Notes: generated by a model from the letters alone, not told the origin. Positions 16,115 to 25,460 are shown, counted from the stretch's first letter. The stretch: DNA of 52,078 bases from Pseudodesulfovibrio sp. (GCF_028692895.1 NZ_JAQUWN010000024.1:1-52078), one strand, 5' to 3'. Numbers and translations are program-made.

Positions 16115-17392
16115 TTAGCCGAGCCGTTTCAACCCCTTTTCGGCGATGTCGCGGCGGTAGTAGCTGTTTTCGTAGTGGATCTTCTCCACGGCCTCGTAGG
16201 CCCTCTTCTGGGCGTCGCGCAGGGTGTCGCCCAGGGCGGTGACGCAGAGGATGCGGCCGCCGGAGCTGACGACCCGGCCGTCCTCCAGCCGGGTGCCCGC
16301 CTGGAAGACCTTGACGCCGGGCAGGGCGTCGGCCTGGTCCAGGCCGGTGATGGCCATGCCCTTGGGGTAGGAGCCGGGGTAGCCCTTGGCGGCCATGACC
16401 ACGCCGCAGGCGGTCTGCGGGGTGGAGGTCACCTCGATCTGGTCCAGGGTGCCGTCGATGCAGGCGAGCATGACGTCCACCAGGTCGGTGGTCAGGCGCA
16501 TGAGCAGGGGCTGGCATTCGGGGTCGCCGAAGCGGACGTTGTATTCGAGGACCGAGGGGCCGTTTTCGGTGTACATCAGCCCGGCGTAGAGGATGCCCTT
16601 GAAGGGCTCGCCCTTGGCGGCCAGGTGGCGCAGGATGGGCCTGATGCACATCTCGGCGGTCTCGGCGTATTTCTCCTCGGGCAGGATGGGGGCCGGGGAG
16701 TACGCGCCCATGCCGCCGGTATTGGGGCCGGTGTCGCCCTCGTAGACGGCCTTGTGGTCCTGGCTGGAGGGCAGGAGCGCGTAGTGGGTCCCGTCGCAGA
16801 AGGCGATGAAGGAGGCCTCCTCGCCCTTGAGGGTTTCTTCCACGACCACGCGCTTGCCGGCCGAGCCGAAGGATTTTTTGACCATCATGTCGTGGACGGC
16901 GTCCAGGGCCTCCTCCACGGTGGCGGCGACCACCACGCCCTTGCCCGCGGCCAGGCCGTCGGCCTTGACCACGATGGGCGCGCCCTTCTCCTTGATGAAG
17001 GCGACGGCGGGCTCGTATTCGTCAAAGACGCGGAAGGGGGAGGTGGGCACGCCCGCCTCGGCCATGACGTTCTTGGAGAACGCCTTGGACCCTTCGAGGT
17101 TGGCGGCGTAGGCGGAGGGGCCGAAGCAGGGGATGTGCTCCCCGGCCAGGGCGTTGGCCAGGCCGAGGACCAGCGGCAGCTCGGGCCCGGCGACCACGAG
17201 GTCCACGGCCTCGCGCTTGGCCAGGGCGACCAGTCCGGGGATGTCGTCGTCCTTGACCGGGATGTTCTCGCCGATCTGGGCGGTGCCGCCGTTGCCGGGC
17301 GCGCACAGGATCTTTTCCACCTTGGGGCTCTGGGACAGTTTCCAGCACAGGGCGTGCTCGCGTCCGCCGCCGCCCACGACCAAAATCTTCAT
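16115..17392 (-). CDS. purD: Phosphoribosylamine-glycine ligase PurD
   Basis: 425 residues, normal length. MKILVVGGGGREHALCWKL begins the N-terminal domain; the ATP-grasp core shows PIVVKADGLAAGKGVVVA, EEASFIAFCDG, GPNTGGMGAYSPAP and VLEYNVRFGDPECQPLL. It ligates glycine to phosphoribosylamine, the second step of purine synthesis. GGAGGAAACCTC precedes the ATG. The upstream frame in the same phase, antisense to pabA, is not coding. Confidence 0.96.
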   Translation of the reverse strand: MKILVVGGGGREHALCWKLSQSPKVEKILCAPGNGGTAQIGENIPVKDDDIPGLVALAKREAVDLVVAGPELPLVLGLANALAGEHIPCFGPSAYAANLEGSKAFSKNVMAEAGVPTSPFRVFDEYEPAVAFIKEKGAPIVVKADGLAAGKGVVVAATVEEALDAVHDMMVKKSFGSAGKRVVVEETLKGEEASFIAFCDGTHYALLPSSQDHKAVYEGDTGPNTGGMGAYSPAPILPEEKYAETAEMCIRPILRHLAAKGEPFKGILYAGLMYTENGPSVLEYNVRFGDPECQPLLMRLTTDLVDVMLACIDGTLDQIEVTSTPQTACGVVMAAKGYPGSYPKGMAITGLDQADALPGVKVFQAGTRLEDGRVVSSGGRILCVTALGDTLRDAQKRAYEAVEKIHYENSYYRRDIAEKGLKRLG

Positions 17393-17512
17393 GAGGTTTC
17401 CTCCGTTTGTTCCGCGATGCTCCGGTGTACGGAAATTCGGCGGCTTTATCAAGTTTGGCCGGGCGGGCCCGGCGGCTTGAAAGGGCGGGCCGGGTCCGGT
17501 AAGGGGGGCGGC

Positions 17513-18052
17513 ATGGACGTGCTGCTCATCGACAACAACGACAGCTTCACCCGCAACCTGGAGCACCTGCTGGCCTCGGCCCTGCCGGGAGCGCGGGTGG
17601 CGGTGGAGCCCTATGCGCGGCTTGGCGGCCTGGACCCGGCCGGGTGGGACTTCCTGGTCATCTCGCCGGGCCCCGGTGGGCCGGAGGAGTACCCGGACCA
17701 CGCGCGGGTGCTGGCCTCGGGCCGCCCGGTCCTCGGGGTGTGCCTGGGGATGCAAGTCATCAACGGCCTGTGCGGCGGCCGGACCTCGCCGCTTTGCGGC
17801 TGCGTGCACGGCCGCACGGACGTCATCGATTGGCGGGGGCGGCCGAGGACGGTGGCGCGCTACCACTCCCTGCACGTGAGCGAGGTGGGGCGCGGGCTTT
17901 CCGTGCTGGCGACCAACGCCGCCGGGGTGGTCATGGCCCTGGGCTGCCGGGAGCGGCGGCTCCTCGGCTACCAGTTTCATCCGGAGTCCTTTTTGACGCC
18001 GGACGGGGAGGAGTTCATCCATGACGCGGTCGAGTATCTCGGTATCCGCTAG
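17513..18052 (+). CDS. pabA: Aminodeoxychorismate synthase glutaminase subunit
   Basis: 179 residues. Class I glutamine amidotransferase: LLIDNNDSFTRNLEHLL, VISPGPGGPEEY, catalytic Cys in GVCLGMQ, and the His-Glu pair in YQFHPES. It supplies ammonia to PabB for making 4-amino-4-deoxychorismate. TrpG-type subunits look alike, but the linked pabB and pabC genes favour the folate role. AAGGGGGG precedes the ATG. It overlaps the start of pabB by 32 nt. Confidence 0.9.
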   Translation: MDVLLIDNNDSFTRNLEHLLASALPGARVAVEPYARLGGLDPAGWDFLVISPGPGGPEEYPDHARVLASGRPVLGVCLGMQVINGLCGGRTSPLCGCVHGRTDVIDWRGRPRTVARYHSLHVSEVGRGLSVLATNAAGVVMALGCRERRLLGYQFHPESFLTPDGEEFIHDAVEYLGIR

Positions 18053-19316
18053 CCGCGCCCGGTTCGAGGCGGCGGCCCTGGCCCTGGCCCGCGAGCGTGG
18101 GGCGGACCTGGTCTTTTCCGCGCCGGGCTGTCCGGCCCGGACCGAGCCGGTGGTGGGCGTGGACCCGGTGGCGGAGCTGGTCTTCGACGAGGGGACCACG
18201 CCGGACGACATCCGCGAATTTTGCTTCGGCACCCCTGGCCCGGCGCTGGGGTTCATCAGCTATTCCTACGGGATGCTCCTGCGCGGGGTGGCGTCGGCCA
18301 AGGCGCGGCGGTTTCCGCTCGGGCACCTGAAGAAGTACGCGGCCCGGGTGGAGTTCGACGCGGACGGGGAGCGGGCCCTGGTGTTTTCGGCCGACCCGGC
18401 GCTGCGCGGCGAGCTGGCGGCGCGGATCGAGGCCGCGCCGGAGCACACGGCCGTGGAGCCGGTGCGCGGGCTGCCCCGGCGCGCGCCGGAGAGCTCCCTG
18501 GGCCGGGCGGGGTACGAGGCCGGGGTGCGCGAGACCCTGGCCCGCATCCGGGGGGGCCACACCTACCAGCTCAACCTGTCCACCCGGTTCTCGTGGACCT
18601 GCCCGGACCTCGACCCCCTGGCCCTGTGGGCCTCGCTGTGGCGTCGCCATCCCGCGCCGTTCTACGCCTGGTTTTCCTCGGGCGGCCACCGGGTTCTTTC
18701 CACCTCGCCCGAGCGGTTCCTGCGCGTGGCGGACGGGCGGGTCCTGTCGCAGCCCATCAAGGGGACGCTCCGGTTCGACGCGCCCGCGCCCGGCCTGGCC
18801 GAACGGCTGACGGGCTCGGCCAAGGAGGCGGCCGAGCTGTCCATGATCGTGGACTTGATTCGCAACGACATCTCGGCCCATTGCGCCTACGGGTCGGTCC
18901 GGGTGGAGAACCACAAGTCAGTGTTCGCGGTGGACAACCTGCTCCAGATGTACGCGGACGTGCGCGGGGAGCTGCGGCCGGGGAGCGACTGCCTGGACCT
19001 GTTCCTGGACGCGTTTCCCGGCGGGTCGGTGACGGGGTGCCCCAAGCGGCGCTCCATGGAGATCATCGAGGAGCTGGAGCCCCACGCCAGGGAGCTGTTC
19101 TGCGGCTCCATGGTGGTGGTGCGCGACGAGCGCACCCTGGACTCGTCCATCGCCATCCGCACCGCGCTGTTCGACGCCGCGTCCGGGCGGCTGGACGTCT
19201 ATGCCGGGAGCGGCATCGTCGTGGACTCGGTCCCGGCGAGCGAGTATGAGGAAACTCTGGCCAAGGCGGAAAAGTTTCTCGACGCGGCGAAAATTTTCGA
19301 CACGGAGGCGACATGA
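18021..19316 (+). CDS. pabB: Aminodeoxychorismate synthase component I
   Basis: 431 residues. The chorismate-binding domain occupies the C-terminal two thirds: IRGGHTYQLNLSTRFSW, STSPERFL, PIKGTLRF, AELSMIVDLIRNDI, FPGGSVTGCPKRRSMEIIEELEP, YAGSGIVVDS. PIKGT is the form common in PabB. With PabA it aminates chorismate for p-aminobenzoate and folate synthesis. The Shine-Dalgarno (GGAGGAG) lies inside pabA, seven bases before the ATG, so the long overlap is genuine and implies coupled translation. Confidence 0.92.
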   Translation: MTRSSISVSASRARFEAAALALARERGADLVFSAPGCPARTEPVVGVDPVAELVFDEGTTPDDIREFCFGTPGPALGFISYSYGMLLRGVASAKARRFPLGHLKKYAARVEFDADGERALVFSADPALRGELAARIEAAPEHTAVEPVRGLPRRAPESSLGRAGYEAGVRETLARIRGGHTYQLNLSTRFSWTCPDLDPLALWASLWRRHPAPFYAWFSSGGHRVLSTSPERFLRVADGRVLSQPIKGTLRFDAPAPGLAERLTGSAKEAAELSMIVDLIRNDISAHCAYGSVRVENHKSVFAVDNLLQMYADVRGELRPGSDCLDLFLDAFPGGSVTGCPKRRSMEIIEELEPHARELFCGSMVVVRDERTLDSSIAIRTALFDAASGRLDVYAGSGIVVDSVPASEYEETLAKAEKFLDAAKIFDTEAT

Positions 19317-20077
19317 TCCACTACCGCAACGGCGAACACCACTCAGGCGGCGTGGTCCTGGACCCGGCGCAGCCCGCGTTCCGCTACGGGGCGGGCTTTT
19401 TCGAGACCCTGTACCATGACGGCTCCCGCGCCCTGCACCTCGAAGCGCACCTGGACCGGCTCTTCCACTCCCTGCGCGACTGCGACGTCGCCTACGAGGC
19501 CGTGGACTTCGAGCGGGTCATCGGCCAGGTCGTGGAGCGCAACGGGCTGGCCGGGCGGCCCGCGCGCGTCAATATCTTCTATCCCGTGGAGGGGCCGACG
19601 GCCCGGCCCGTGGTCCTGGCCGCGCCTCACGAGCCCCGGCCGGACCGGATGTACCGGCTCTGCCGCTGCCGGGACCACCACCTCTCCAGCCTCAACGCCA
19701 TGAAGACCACGAGCTACCTGTTCTTCCACCTGGCCCTGAAGCGCGCCCGCGCCCGCGGGTTCGACGACGCGGCCCTGACCGACTTCGACGGCAACCTGCT
19801 GGAGACCACCACCGGCGCGCTGCTCCTGGCCGGGGAGGACGGGTTTGTGGAGATGGACACGCCGTACCGGCTGCCGTCCATCGCCCTGGGGCTGGCCCGG
19901 ACCGTGCTCGACGCCCGGCCCGCCGTGGTCAACGTGGACGACCTGCCCCGCTACAGCCACGCCTACGTCCTCAACTCCCTGGTGGGCATGCGCCCCGTGG
20001 TGGCCATCGGCGAGACCGCCTTCGTGCCCGACGAGTCGGCCTGCCGCCGGGTCACCGGGCTGGTCCTGGGCGGCTGA
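19313..20077 (+). CDS. pabC: Aminodeoxychorismate lyase (class IV aminotransferase)
   Basis: 254 residues. Fold-type IV PLP enzyme: RYGAGFFETL near the N-terminus, the PLP lysine in NAMKTTSYL, DFDGNLLETTTGALLLA and a C-terminal LNSLVGMRPVVAIG. It releases pyruvate from aminodeoxychorismate to give p-aminobenzoate. Branched-chain and D-amino-acid aminotransferases share the fold, but an ATGA overlap with pabB places it in the folate operon. Confidence 0.9.
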   Translation: MIHYRNGEHHSGGVVLDPAQPAFRYGAGFFETLYHDGSRALHLEAHLDRLFHSLRDCDVAYEAVDFERVIGQVVERNGLAGRPARVNIFYPVEGPTARPVVLAAPHEPRPDRMYRLCRCRDHHLSSLNAMKTTSYLFFHLALKRARARGFDDAALTDFDGNLLETTTGALLLAGEDGFVEMDTPYRLPSIALGLARTVLDARPAVVNVDDLPRYSHAYVLNSLVGMRPVVAIGETAFVPDESACRRVTGLVLGG

Positions 20078-20120
20078 TCCGCCCTTTGACATCCGGGCCG
20101 GAGAGGATGATGATGGGCGG

Positions 20121-20525
20121 ATGGACGAATTCCATTCGCACATCATCGCCGAGGAGCGCATCCGCCAGGCCATGGAGGAAGGCAAGTTTGACAACCTGGA
20201 GGGCGCGGGCAAGCCGCTTCGGCCCGACGGGACCGAGAACCTGCCGCCGGAGCTGCGCATGGCCTTCCGCGTGCTCAAGAACGCGGGCTACGTGCCCGCC
20301 GAGATCGCGGAGGAGCGGGAGATCACCAGGGCCATCGAGCTGTTGTCCTCCATGGAGGACGAGCGGGAGCGCTATCGCCAGATGCAAAAGCTCGACGTGA
20401 TGATCCTGAAGATGAACGAGCGGCGCGGCCGCCCCGTGAACCTGGAGGCGGGCGACGACTATTATCGCCGCATCGTGGAGAAGGTGCGCGTGGCCGAGGC
20501 CCGCTTCGGCAGGGGCGGGGAGTAG
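20121..20525 (+). CDS. DUF1992 (DnaJ-C28-like) domain protein
   Basis: 134 residues. FHSHIIAEERIRQAMEEGKFDNLEGAGKPL and LPPELRMAFRVLKNAGYVPAEI are the conserved blocks of DUF1992, a small helical domain found alone in bacteria (YhdN type) and in eukaryotic DNAJC28. No catalytic residues are known. It is highly charged and soluble. It follows pabC by 43 bp and is probably in the same transcript. The Shine-Dalgarno is weak (GGGCGG). Confidence 0.82.
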   Translation: MDEFHSHIIAEERIRQAMEEGKFDNLEGAGKPLRPDGTENLPPELRMAFRVLKNAGYVPAEIAEEREITRAIELLSSMEDERERYRQMQKLDVMILKMNERRGRPVNLEAGDDYYRRIVEKVRVAEARFGRGGE

Positions 20526-20528
20526 CCG

Positions 20529-23500
20529 TCAGGATTCCTGGTCCGGCTTGCGCGCGGGCACGACGTGGGCGATCAGGGTCTCCAGGGCTTCGATGTCCAT
20601 GGGCTTGGACAGGTAGTCGGTCATGCCCGCCTGGATGAATTTTTCCCGGTCGCCCGCCATGGCGTGGGCGGTGAGGGCGATGATGGGGATGGTCCGGGCC
20701 GGAGCGCCCTCGGGCAGGTTGCGGATGGCCTGCGTGGATTGCAGGCCGTCCATGCCCGGCATCTGGATGTCCATGAGCACGCAGTCGTAGGTCTCCTTTC
20801 CGAGCGCGGTGATCGCTTCCGCGCCGTTTTCCACGGCGTGGACCACGTACCCCCTTTTTTCGAGCAGCCTGGTGGCCGCCAGCCGGTTGACGCGGTCGTC
20901 CTCGGCCAGGAGCAGGCGCAGGCCGGGTGAGGGCCGGGTCGTCTCGGCCTCCCGGTCGACCAGCAGGGGCTCGCTGCCCTCGACGCGATGGACCCGGACG
21001 GTGACCAGGAAGGTGGAGCCCTGGCCGTAGACGCTCTCCACGTCCACGCCGCCGTGCATGAGCTGGGCGAACCGGCGGACGATGGACAGGCCGAGCCCCG
21101 CGCCCTGGTAGCGGCGGGAGTAGGAGCCGTCCACCTGCTCGAAGGTCTTGAAGATGGTCCGGATCTTGTCCGAGGGGATGCCGATGCCGGTGTCGCGGAC
21201 CGTGAAGAGCAGGTTGGCGTAGCGTTCGTCCCGGCTTTCGGCGGCCTGGCAGCGCATGTCGATGGACCCGGTTTCCGTGAACTTGAGGGCGTTGCCCACC
21301 AGGTTGAAGAGGATCTGGCGGATGCGGCCCTGGTCGCCCAGGTAGGCCTCGGCCACCCGGTCGTCCACCTCCCAGGTCAGCGAGAGCCCCTTGTCCTCGG
21401 CCTGGAGCCGGAACATGGCTGCCACGGACTCCATCAGCCCGCAGGGGCGGAACAGGGTCTTGACCAAGTCGATCTTGCCCGCCTCGATCTTGGAGAGGTC
21501 CAGGACGTCGTTGATGACCTGGAGCAGGGTGCGGCCCGAGGCGATGGCGGTCTCGACGTATTCGGCCTGCTCGCGGTCCAGGTCGGTCTCCTGGACGAGC
21601 CGCAGCATGCCGAACATGCCGTTGATGGGCGTGCGCAGCTCGTGGCTGACGTTGGCCAGAAATTCGGACTTGGAGCGGCTGGCCGCCTCGGCCGACTCCT
21701 TGGCCCGGATGAGCTCGGACTCGGCCCGCTTGCGGTACACGGCCAGGGCGAAGAGTCCGGCCAGGACCTCGGTCGCGCGCAGGTCCTCGTCGGTGAAGTC
21801 GCGGTCCGGGTTTGCCAGGGCGATCTGGCCCACCAGCTCGCCTTCGTAGCGGCAGGGCGCGGAGAGGAGCTGGCGCACGGGGACGTGGTTCCCGGGCAGG
21901 CCCGTGGACGCGGGATGGCCGGGCGGGTCGTTGGTGTAGAATGGCTGGCCGGTGTTCAGACTGTGGCCCCACAGCGCGGGGTAGCGGTTGCCCCGGATGG
22001 GAAAGACGGTCTGGGGATTGCGCATGGCGCAGCCGTCCTCCTGCATGGCCGTGATGTTGTAGATGTGCAGCGAGTTGTCGGGCGGCTCCACCGAGCCCAC
22101 GTATCCGTATCCCGCGCCGCTGATCCGCTTGGCCCAGTCGTAGACCACGGCGGCCACCTTCTGGATGGTGGCGTCCGGCGCGGTCAGGGCGCGGACGATC
22201 TCGGCCTGGGCCAGGTTGATGCGCGATTCCCGCTTTTTCAGTTCATCGCGGCCCATGCGCGCCGAGATGTCCCTGGCCAGGGTGAGGACGACTTCCTCGT
22301 TGTTGACCCGGATGGTGTCGGTCTTGATCTCCACCGGGAAGGTGGTCCCGTCCTTGCGCCGGTGTCGGGTCTCCAGGGTCGTCGGGCCCTGTTTCCAGAT
22401 GCCCTCGGGGTCGTTGCGCTTGAGGGTCAGGGGATCGATGTCCCAGGCCCGCAGCCGCTCCAGCTCCTCGCGCGTGTAGCCCAGCGAGGTGCAGGCGGCC
22501 TGGTTGACGAACAGGAGCTGGCCCGAGGTGTCGCAGGCGAAGACCGCGTCGCCCGCCTGCTCCAGCAGCCCCCGGAACAGCGCCTCGCTCTTGGTCATGG
22601 CGTCGTGCGCGGCCTTGAGGTCGGTCATGTCCTTGGCGAAGAGGACGCGGGTCTCGTCATTCAGGGAGGCGGCGGCCGCCAGCACGAAGGCACGGGAGCC
22701 GTCCTTGCGGACGATCTCCAGGCTGCGCCGGATCTTTTCGCCAACGTCCAGCCGGAGCAGGGAGTCGGCCGCCTGGAAGCTCAGCTCCGGCGCGATCAGG
22801 TCCTCCGGGATGCGCAGGCCCGGCAGTTCTTCCGGCGCGTGGCCGGTCAGTTCCGAGGCGGCGTCGTTGGCCTCGACGATCACGCCCTCGCGGTCGGTCA
22901 CGATGACCGCGTCCGGGGCGGAATCGATGTAGGCCCGGTATCGCTGCTCGCTCTCGCGCACCCGCCGCTCGGCGGCCGCGCTCCGGCGGGTCAGGTGCAG
23001 CAGGTAGGCCATGATCATGACCAGCGCCAGCAGGAGCCCCCCGCCCTTGAGAAGCATGCCCCGGTGGGCCTCGTGGAACGGCGGGACGTAGTTGAGCAGC
23101 ACCGCGTCCTTGGGCAGGGCGTCCCGCTTGACGCCGAACCGCTGCATGACGTTCCAGTCGAACAGGACCACGTTGGCCTCGCCGCCGCTCACCAGCGGGA
23201 TCAGGCCGGGGTCCTCGCCGCGGATGACGCGCAGGGCCAGCTCGCCCGCCCGGCGGCCCTGCTCGGTGAACGAGATGACCTTTCCGCCCAGCAGTCCCTG
23301 GCCGATGCCGTGGGCCCAGAGGTGGAAGACCGGGCAGGGCGCGTTGTCCAGCACGGCGGCCAGTCCGGCGGCGAAGTCGCGGGTGTCGCCCGACTCGTCG
23401 CGATAGGCGGAGAGCAGGAGCACCCCGTCGCGCGTGTCCAGGGCGCGCAGCCGCTTGGCGAAATCCATCCAGGTCATCCTGGAGAGGTCGAGGACCACCG

Positions 23501-24086
23501 GGGCGGGATCGCCCCGCGCCGAGAGCGCCTCCCGGAGCCGTTGCAGGTCGCCCTGGCCCGAGGGCGTGGCGTCGGTGACGGCCACCAGCCGCCGCAGGCC
23601 AGGCAACGTCCGGCGCATCAGGTCCAGGGTCTCGTTGATGGACACGGTCTCCACCACCCCGGTGACCCGGTCGCGGCGGGCTATGGCCTGGGCGTTGACT
23701 ACGTCGTTGACCGCCATGAAGACCACGGGCAGCCCGGCGAAGAGGTCCTGACGGTGCTGCATGGCGTAGTTCAGCGCGTTGTCGTCGCCGGTCACCAGGA
23801 CGTCGTAGGGCGGCGAATGTCGCAGCTTGTACCCGAGCAGCCGGGTGAAATTGTCGAAGTTGGCCTTGTCGTAGAAGCGCTTGCTGTCCAGGAACTCCAC
23901 ATCCAGCTCGGCCCCGGCGTCGGCCAGGGCCTGCCGGAGTCCGGCCACCTGGTCCGCAAACGAGGGAAAGGCCGGATGGTAGGAGCTGAGGAACAGCACG
24001 CGCGCAGAGGTCCCCGCCGCCGGGGCGGCGGGTGGGAGCAGGAGCACCAGCAGGAGCAGGGCCCAGGCGGCGGCGCGGGTTCGCAT
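20529..24086 (-). CDS. Hybrid kinase with periplasmic ABC-type binding domain
   Basis: 1185 residues. A signal peptide or N-anchor (1-24) is followed by a periplasmic ABC-substrate-binding-like domain (about 27-335; VLFLSSYHPAFPSFADQVAGL, VLVTGDDNAL, FMAVNDVV), then TM 346-364. Cytoplasmic parts: two PAS domains (about 380-490, 500-610), a GAF domain (about 625-785; SGAGYGYVGSVEP), dimerisation helix H815 (FLANVSHELRTPIN), ATPase (NALKF, DTGIGI, GAGLGLSI) and a receiver (EDD, phospho-acceptor D1106 in LMDIQMPGMDG, LSKPM lysine). The ATG at 24086 sits eight bases after AGGAG. The sensor domain resembles proteins that bind small amino-acid-like ligands; the ligand is unknown. Confidence 0.9.
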   Translation of the reverse strand: MRTRAAAWALLLLVLLLPPAAPAAGTSARVLFLSSYHPAFPSFADQVAGLRQALADAGAELDVEFLDSKRFYDKANFDNFTRLLGYKLRHSPPYDVLVTGDDNALNYAMQHRQDLFAGLPVVFMAVNDVVNAQAIARRDRVTGVVETVSINETLDLMRRTLPGLRRLVAVTDATPSGQGDLQRLREALSARGDPAPVVLDLSRMTWMDFAKRLRALDTRDGVLLLSAYRDESGDTRDFAAGLAAVLDNAPCPVFHLWAHGIGQGLLGGKVISFTEQGRRAGELALRVIRGEDPGLIPLVSGGEANVVLFDWNVMQRFGVKRDALPKDAVLLNYVPPFHEAHRGMLLKGGGLLLALVMIMAYLLHLTRRSAAAERRVRESEQRYRAYIDSAPDAVIVTDREGVIVEANDAASELTGHAPEELPGLRIPEDLIAPELSFQAADSLLRLDVGEKIRRSLEIVRKDGSRAFVLAAAASLNDETRVLFAKDMTDLKAAHDAMTKSEALFRGLLEQAGDAVFACDTSGQLLFVNQAACTSLGYTREELERLRAWDIDPLTLKRNDPEGIWKQGPTTLETRHRRKDGTTFPVEIKTDTIRVNNEEVVLTLARDISARMGRDELKKRESRINLAQAEIVRALTAPDATIQKVAAVVYDWAKRISGAGYGYVGSVEPPDNSLHIYNITAMQEDGCAMRNPQTVFPIRGNRYPALWGHSLNTGQPFYTNDPPGHPASTGLPGNHVPVRQLLSAPCRYEGELVGQIALANPDRDFTDEDLRATEVLAGLFALAVYRKRAESELIRAKESAEAASRSKSEFLANVSHELRTPINGMFGMLRLVQETDLDREQAEYVETAIASGRTLLQVINDVLDLSKIEAGKIDLVKTLFRPCGLMESVAAMFRLQAEDKGLSLTWEVDDRVAEAYLGDQGRIRQILFNLVGNALKFTETGSIDMRCQAAESRDERYANLLFTVRDTGIGIPSDKIRTIFKTFEQVDGSYSRRYQGAGLGLSIVRRFAQLMHGGVDVESVYGQGSTFLVTVRVHRVEGSEPLLVDREAETTRPSPGLRLLLAEDDRVNRLAATRLLEKRGYVVHAVENGAEAITALGKETYDCVLMDIQMPGMDGLQSTQAIRNLPEGAPARTIPIIALTAHAMAGDREKFIQAGMTDYLSKPMDIEALETLIAHVVPARKPDQES

Positions 24087-24199
24087 CAACAATACTCCTA
24101 TACACCACGCTGTAAATGGGCCATTATTTTATGCGGCCGCAAGGGCAGCCCGGCCCGGGCCACAGCCCGGACATCACAAGGCGAAAAGGAATCAAGAAT

Positions 24200-25108
24200 A
24201 TGCACAAATTCGGAACGATAGCGCTCATCGGACCGCCCAATGCGGGCAAGAGCACCCTCATGAACCATTATCTGGGGCAGAAGGTGGCCATCGTCTCGCC
24301 CCGGCCGCAGACCACGCGCAACCGCATCAGCGGCATCCTGACCACCGACGACGCCCAGATCGTCTTTCTGGACACCCCCGGCATCCACCAGGTGCGCGGC
24401 CGCATGAACCGGTTCCTGCTCGAATCCGCCTGGAGCGCCCTGGCCGGGGCCGACGGCGTGGTCGTCCTGGTGGACGCCGCCCTCTACGCCGCCAAGCCCG
24501 CCAAGCTGGAAAAGGACCTCCGCCCCCTGGTCAAGCCCGTGGCCGAGTCCGGCCGACCCGTCATCGTGGCCCTGAACAAGATCGACCGCGTCAAGGACAA
24601 GCCCGCCATGCTCCCGGTCCTGGCCGCCCTGGGCGAGCTCTGGCCCGGGGCCGAGCTCATGCCCGTGTCCGCCATGCGCGGCAAGGGCACGGACGAATTG
24701 CTCGCGCGCATCCTCGCCTTCCTGCCCGAAGGCGCGCCCATGTTCCCGGAAGACCAGATATCCACCGCACCGGTGCGTTTCATGGCCGCCGAGATCATCC
24801 GCGAAAAGCTCTTCTACCAGCTCAAGCAGGAACTGCCCTACTCCACGGCCGTGGAAATAGAGGCCTGGGACGAACAGTCCCGGCCCGGCATGGCCGTCAT
24901 CAACGCGGTCATCTATACCGCGCAGAAAAACCACAAGGGCATGATCATCGGCAAACAGGGCGCGACCCTGAAAAAGATCGGCAGCGAGGCGCGGGTGGAA
25001 ATAGCGGAACTGCTGGACTGCAAGGTCCACCTGGAACTGTGGGTCAAGGTGCGGGACAACTGGACCGAGGACCCCGGCTTTCTGCGCGCCATGGGCCTCG
25101 GCGAATAG
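24200..25108 (+). CDS. era: Ribosome-assembly GTPase Era
   Basis: 302 residues, normal length. G1 GPPNAGKS (11-18), G2 region SPRPQTTRNRISGI, G3 DTPG, G4 NKID and G5 VSAM are all present, followed by a C-terminal KH domain with GMIIGKQGATLKKIGSEAR. Era binds the 3' end of 16S rRNA during 30S maturation. The start has AAAAGGA upstream. It converges with the CsoR-family gene. Confidence 0.95.
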   Translation: MHKFGTIALIGPPNAGKSTLMNHYLGQKVAIVSPRPQTTRNRISGILTTDDAQIVFLDTPGIHQVRGRMNRFLLESAWSALAGADGVVVLVDAALYAAKPAKLEKDLRPLVKPVAESGRPVIVALNKIDRVKDKPAMLPVLAALGELWPGAELMPVSAMRGKGTDELLARILAFLPEGAPMFPEDQISTAPVRFMAAEIIREKLFYQLKQELPYSTAVEIEAWDEQSRPGMAVINAVIYTAQKNHKGMIIGKQGATLKKIGSEARVEIAELLDCKVHLELWVKVRDNWTEDPGFLRAMGLGE

Positions 25109-25126
25109 CCGGGCGGCGAAACGGCC

Positions 25127-25148
25127 GGGCCGCGCAACGACGCGGCCC
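25127..25148. terminator. Hairpin between convergent era and CsoR genes
   Basis: GGGCCGCG (25127-25134), loop CAACGA, CGCGGCCC (25141-25148), with additional GGGCGG/CCGCCC complementarity outside. It sits in the 46 bp between two convergent stops. No T-tract follows on either strand, so it is a weak or factor-assisted terminator. Confidence 0.4.
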
Positions 25149-25154
25149 CGCCCG

Positions 25155-25448
25155 TCAGCCCTCCAGAAAACCGGTCAGCAGGCTGATGAACTTCTCCAGG
25201 GACTCGTGGTCGTCCCCGCCGGTCTCCACGGAATCCGCATAGCAGCGCAGCATGTAGCGCTTCAGGATCAGCTTGTTGGCCGACTGCAGCGCCGAACGCA
25301 CCGCCCGCACCTGGACCAGGATGTCCGCGCACTCCTTCCCGTCCTCGATCATGCGCTGAATCCCGCGCACCTGGCCCTCGATGCGCCGCATGCGCGAAAG
25401 CACGTTCTTCTTGATCCGTTCCTGTTCCAGCTCCGTGGAGGTGTTCAT
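25155..25448 (-). CDS. CsoR-family regulator, CstR-like (persulfide) candidate
   Basis: 97 residues, all-helical DUF156 fold: RMRRIEGQVRGIQRMIEDGKECADILVQVRAVRSAL. The ligand set of copper CsoR is Cys-His-Cys; here C40 and C69 are kept but the His position is Tyr (Y65 in RYMLRC). Loss of that His with both Cys kept is the pattern of CstR-type members, which form a di- or polysulfide bridge with persulfides rather than binding Cu(I). The neighbouring rhodaneses and sulfur-type molybdoenzyme fit this. It is divergent from the TorD-like chaperone. Family membership is secure; persulfide sensing is inference. Confidence 0.85.
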   Translation of the reverse strand: MNTSTELEQERIKKNVLSRMRRIEGQVRGIQRMIEDGKECADILVQVRAVRSALQSANKLILKRYMLRCYADSVETGGDDHESLEKFISLLTGFLEG

Positions 25449-25460
25449 TCCTTTCTCCCC

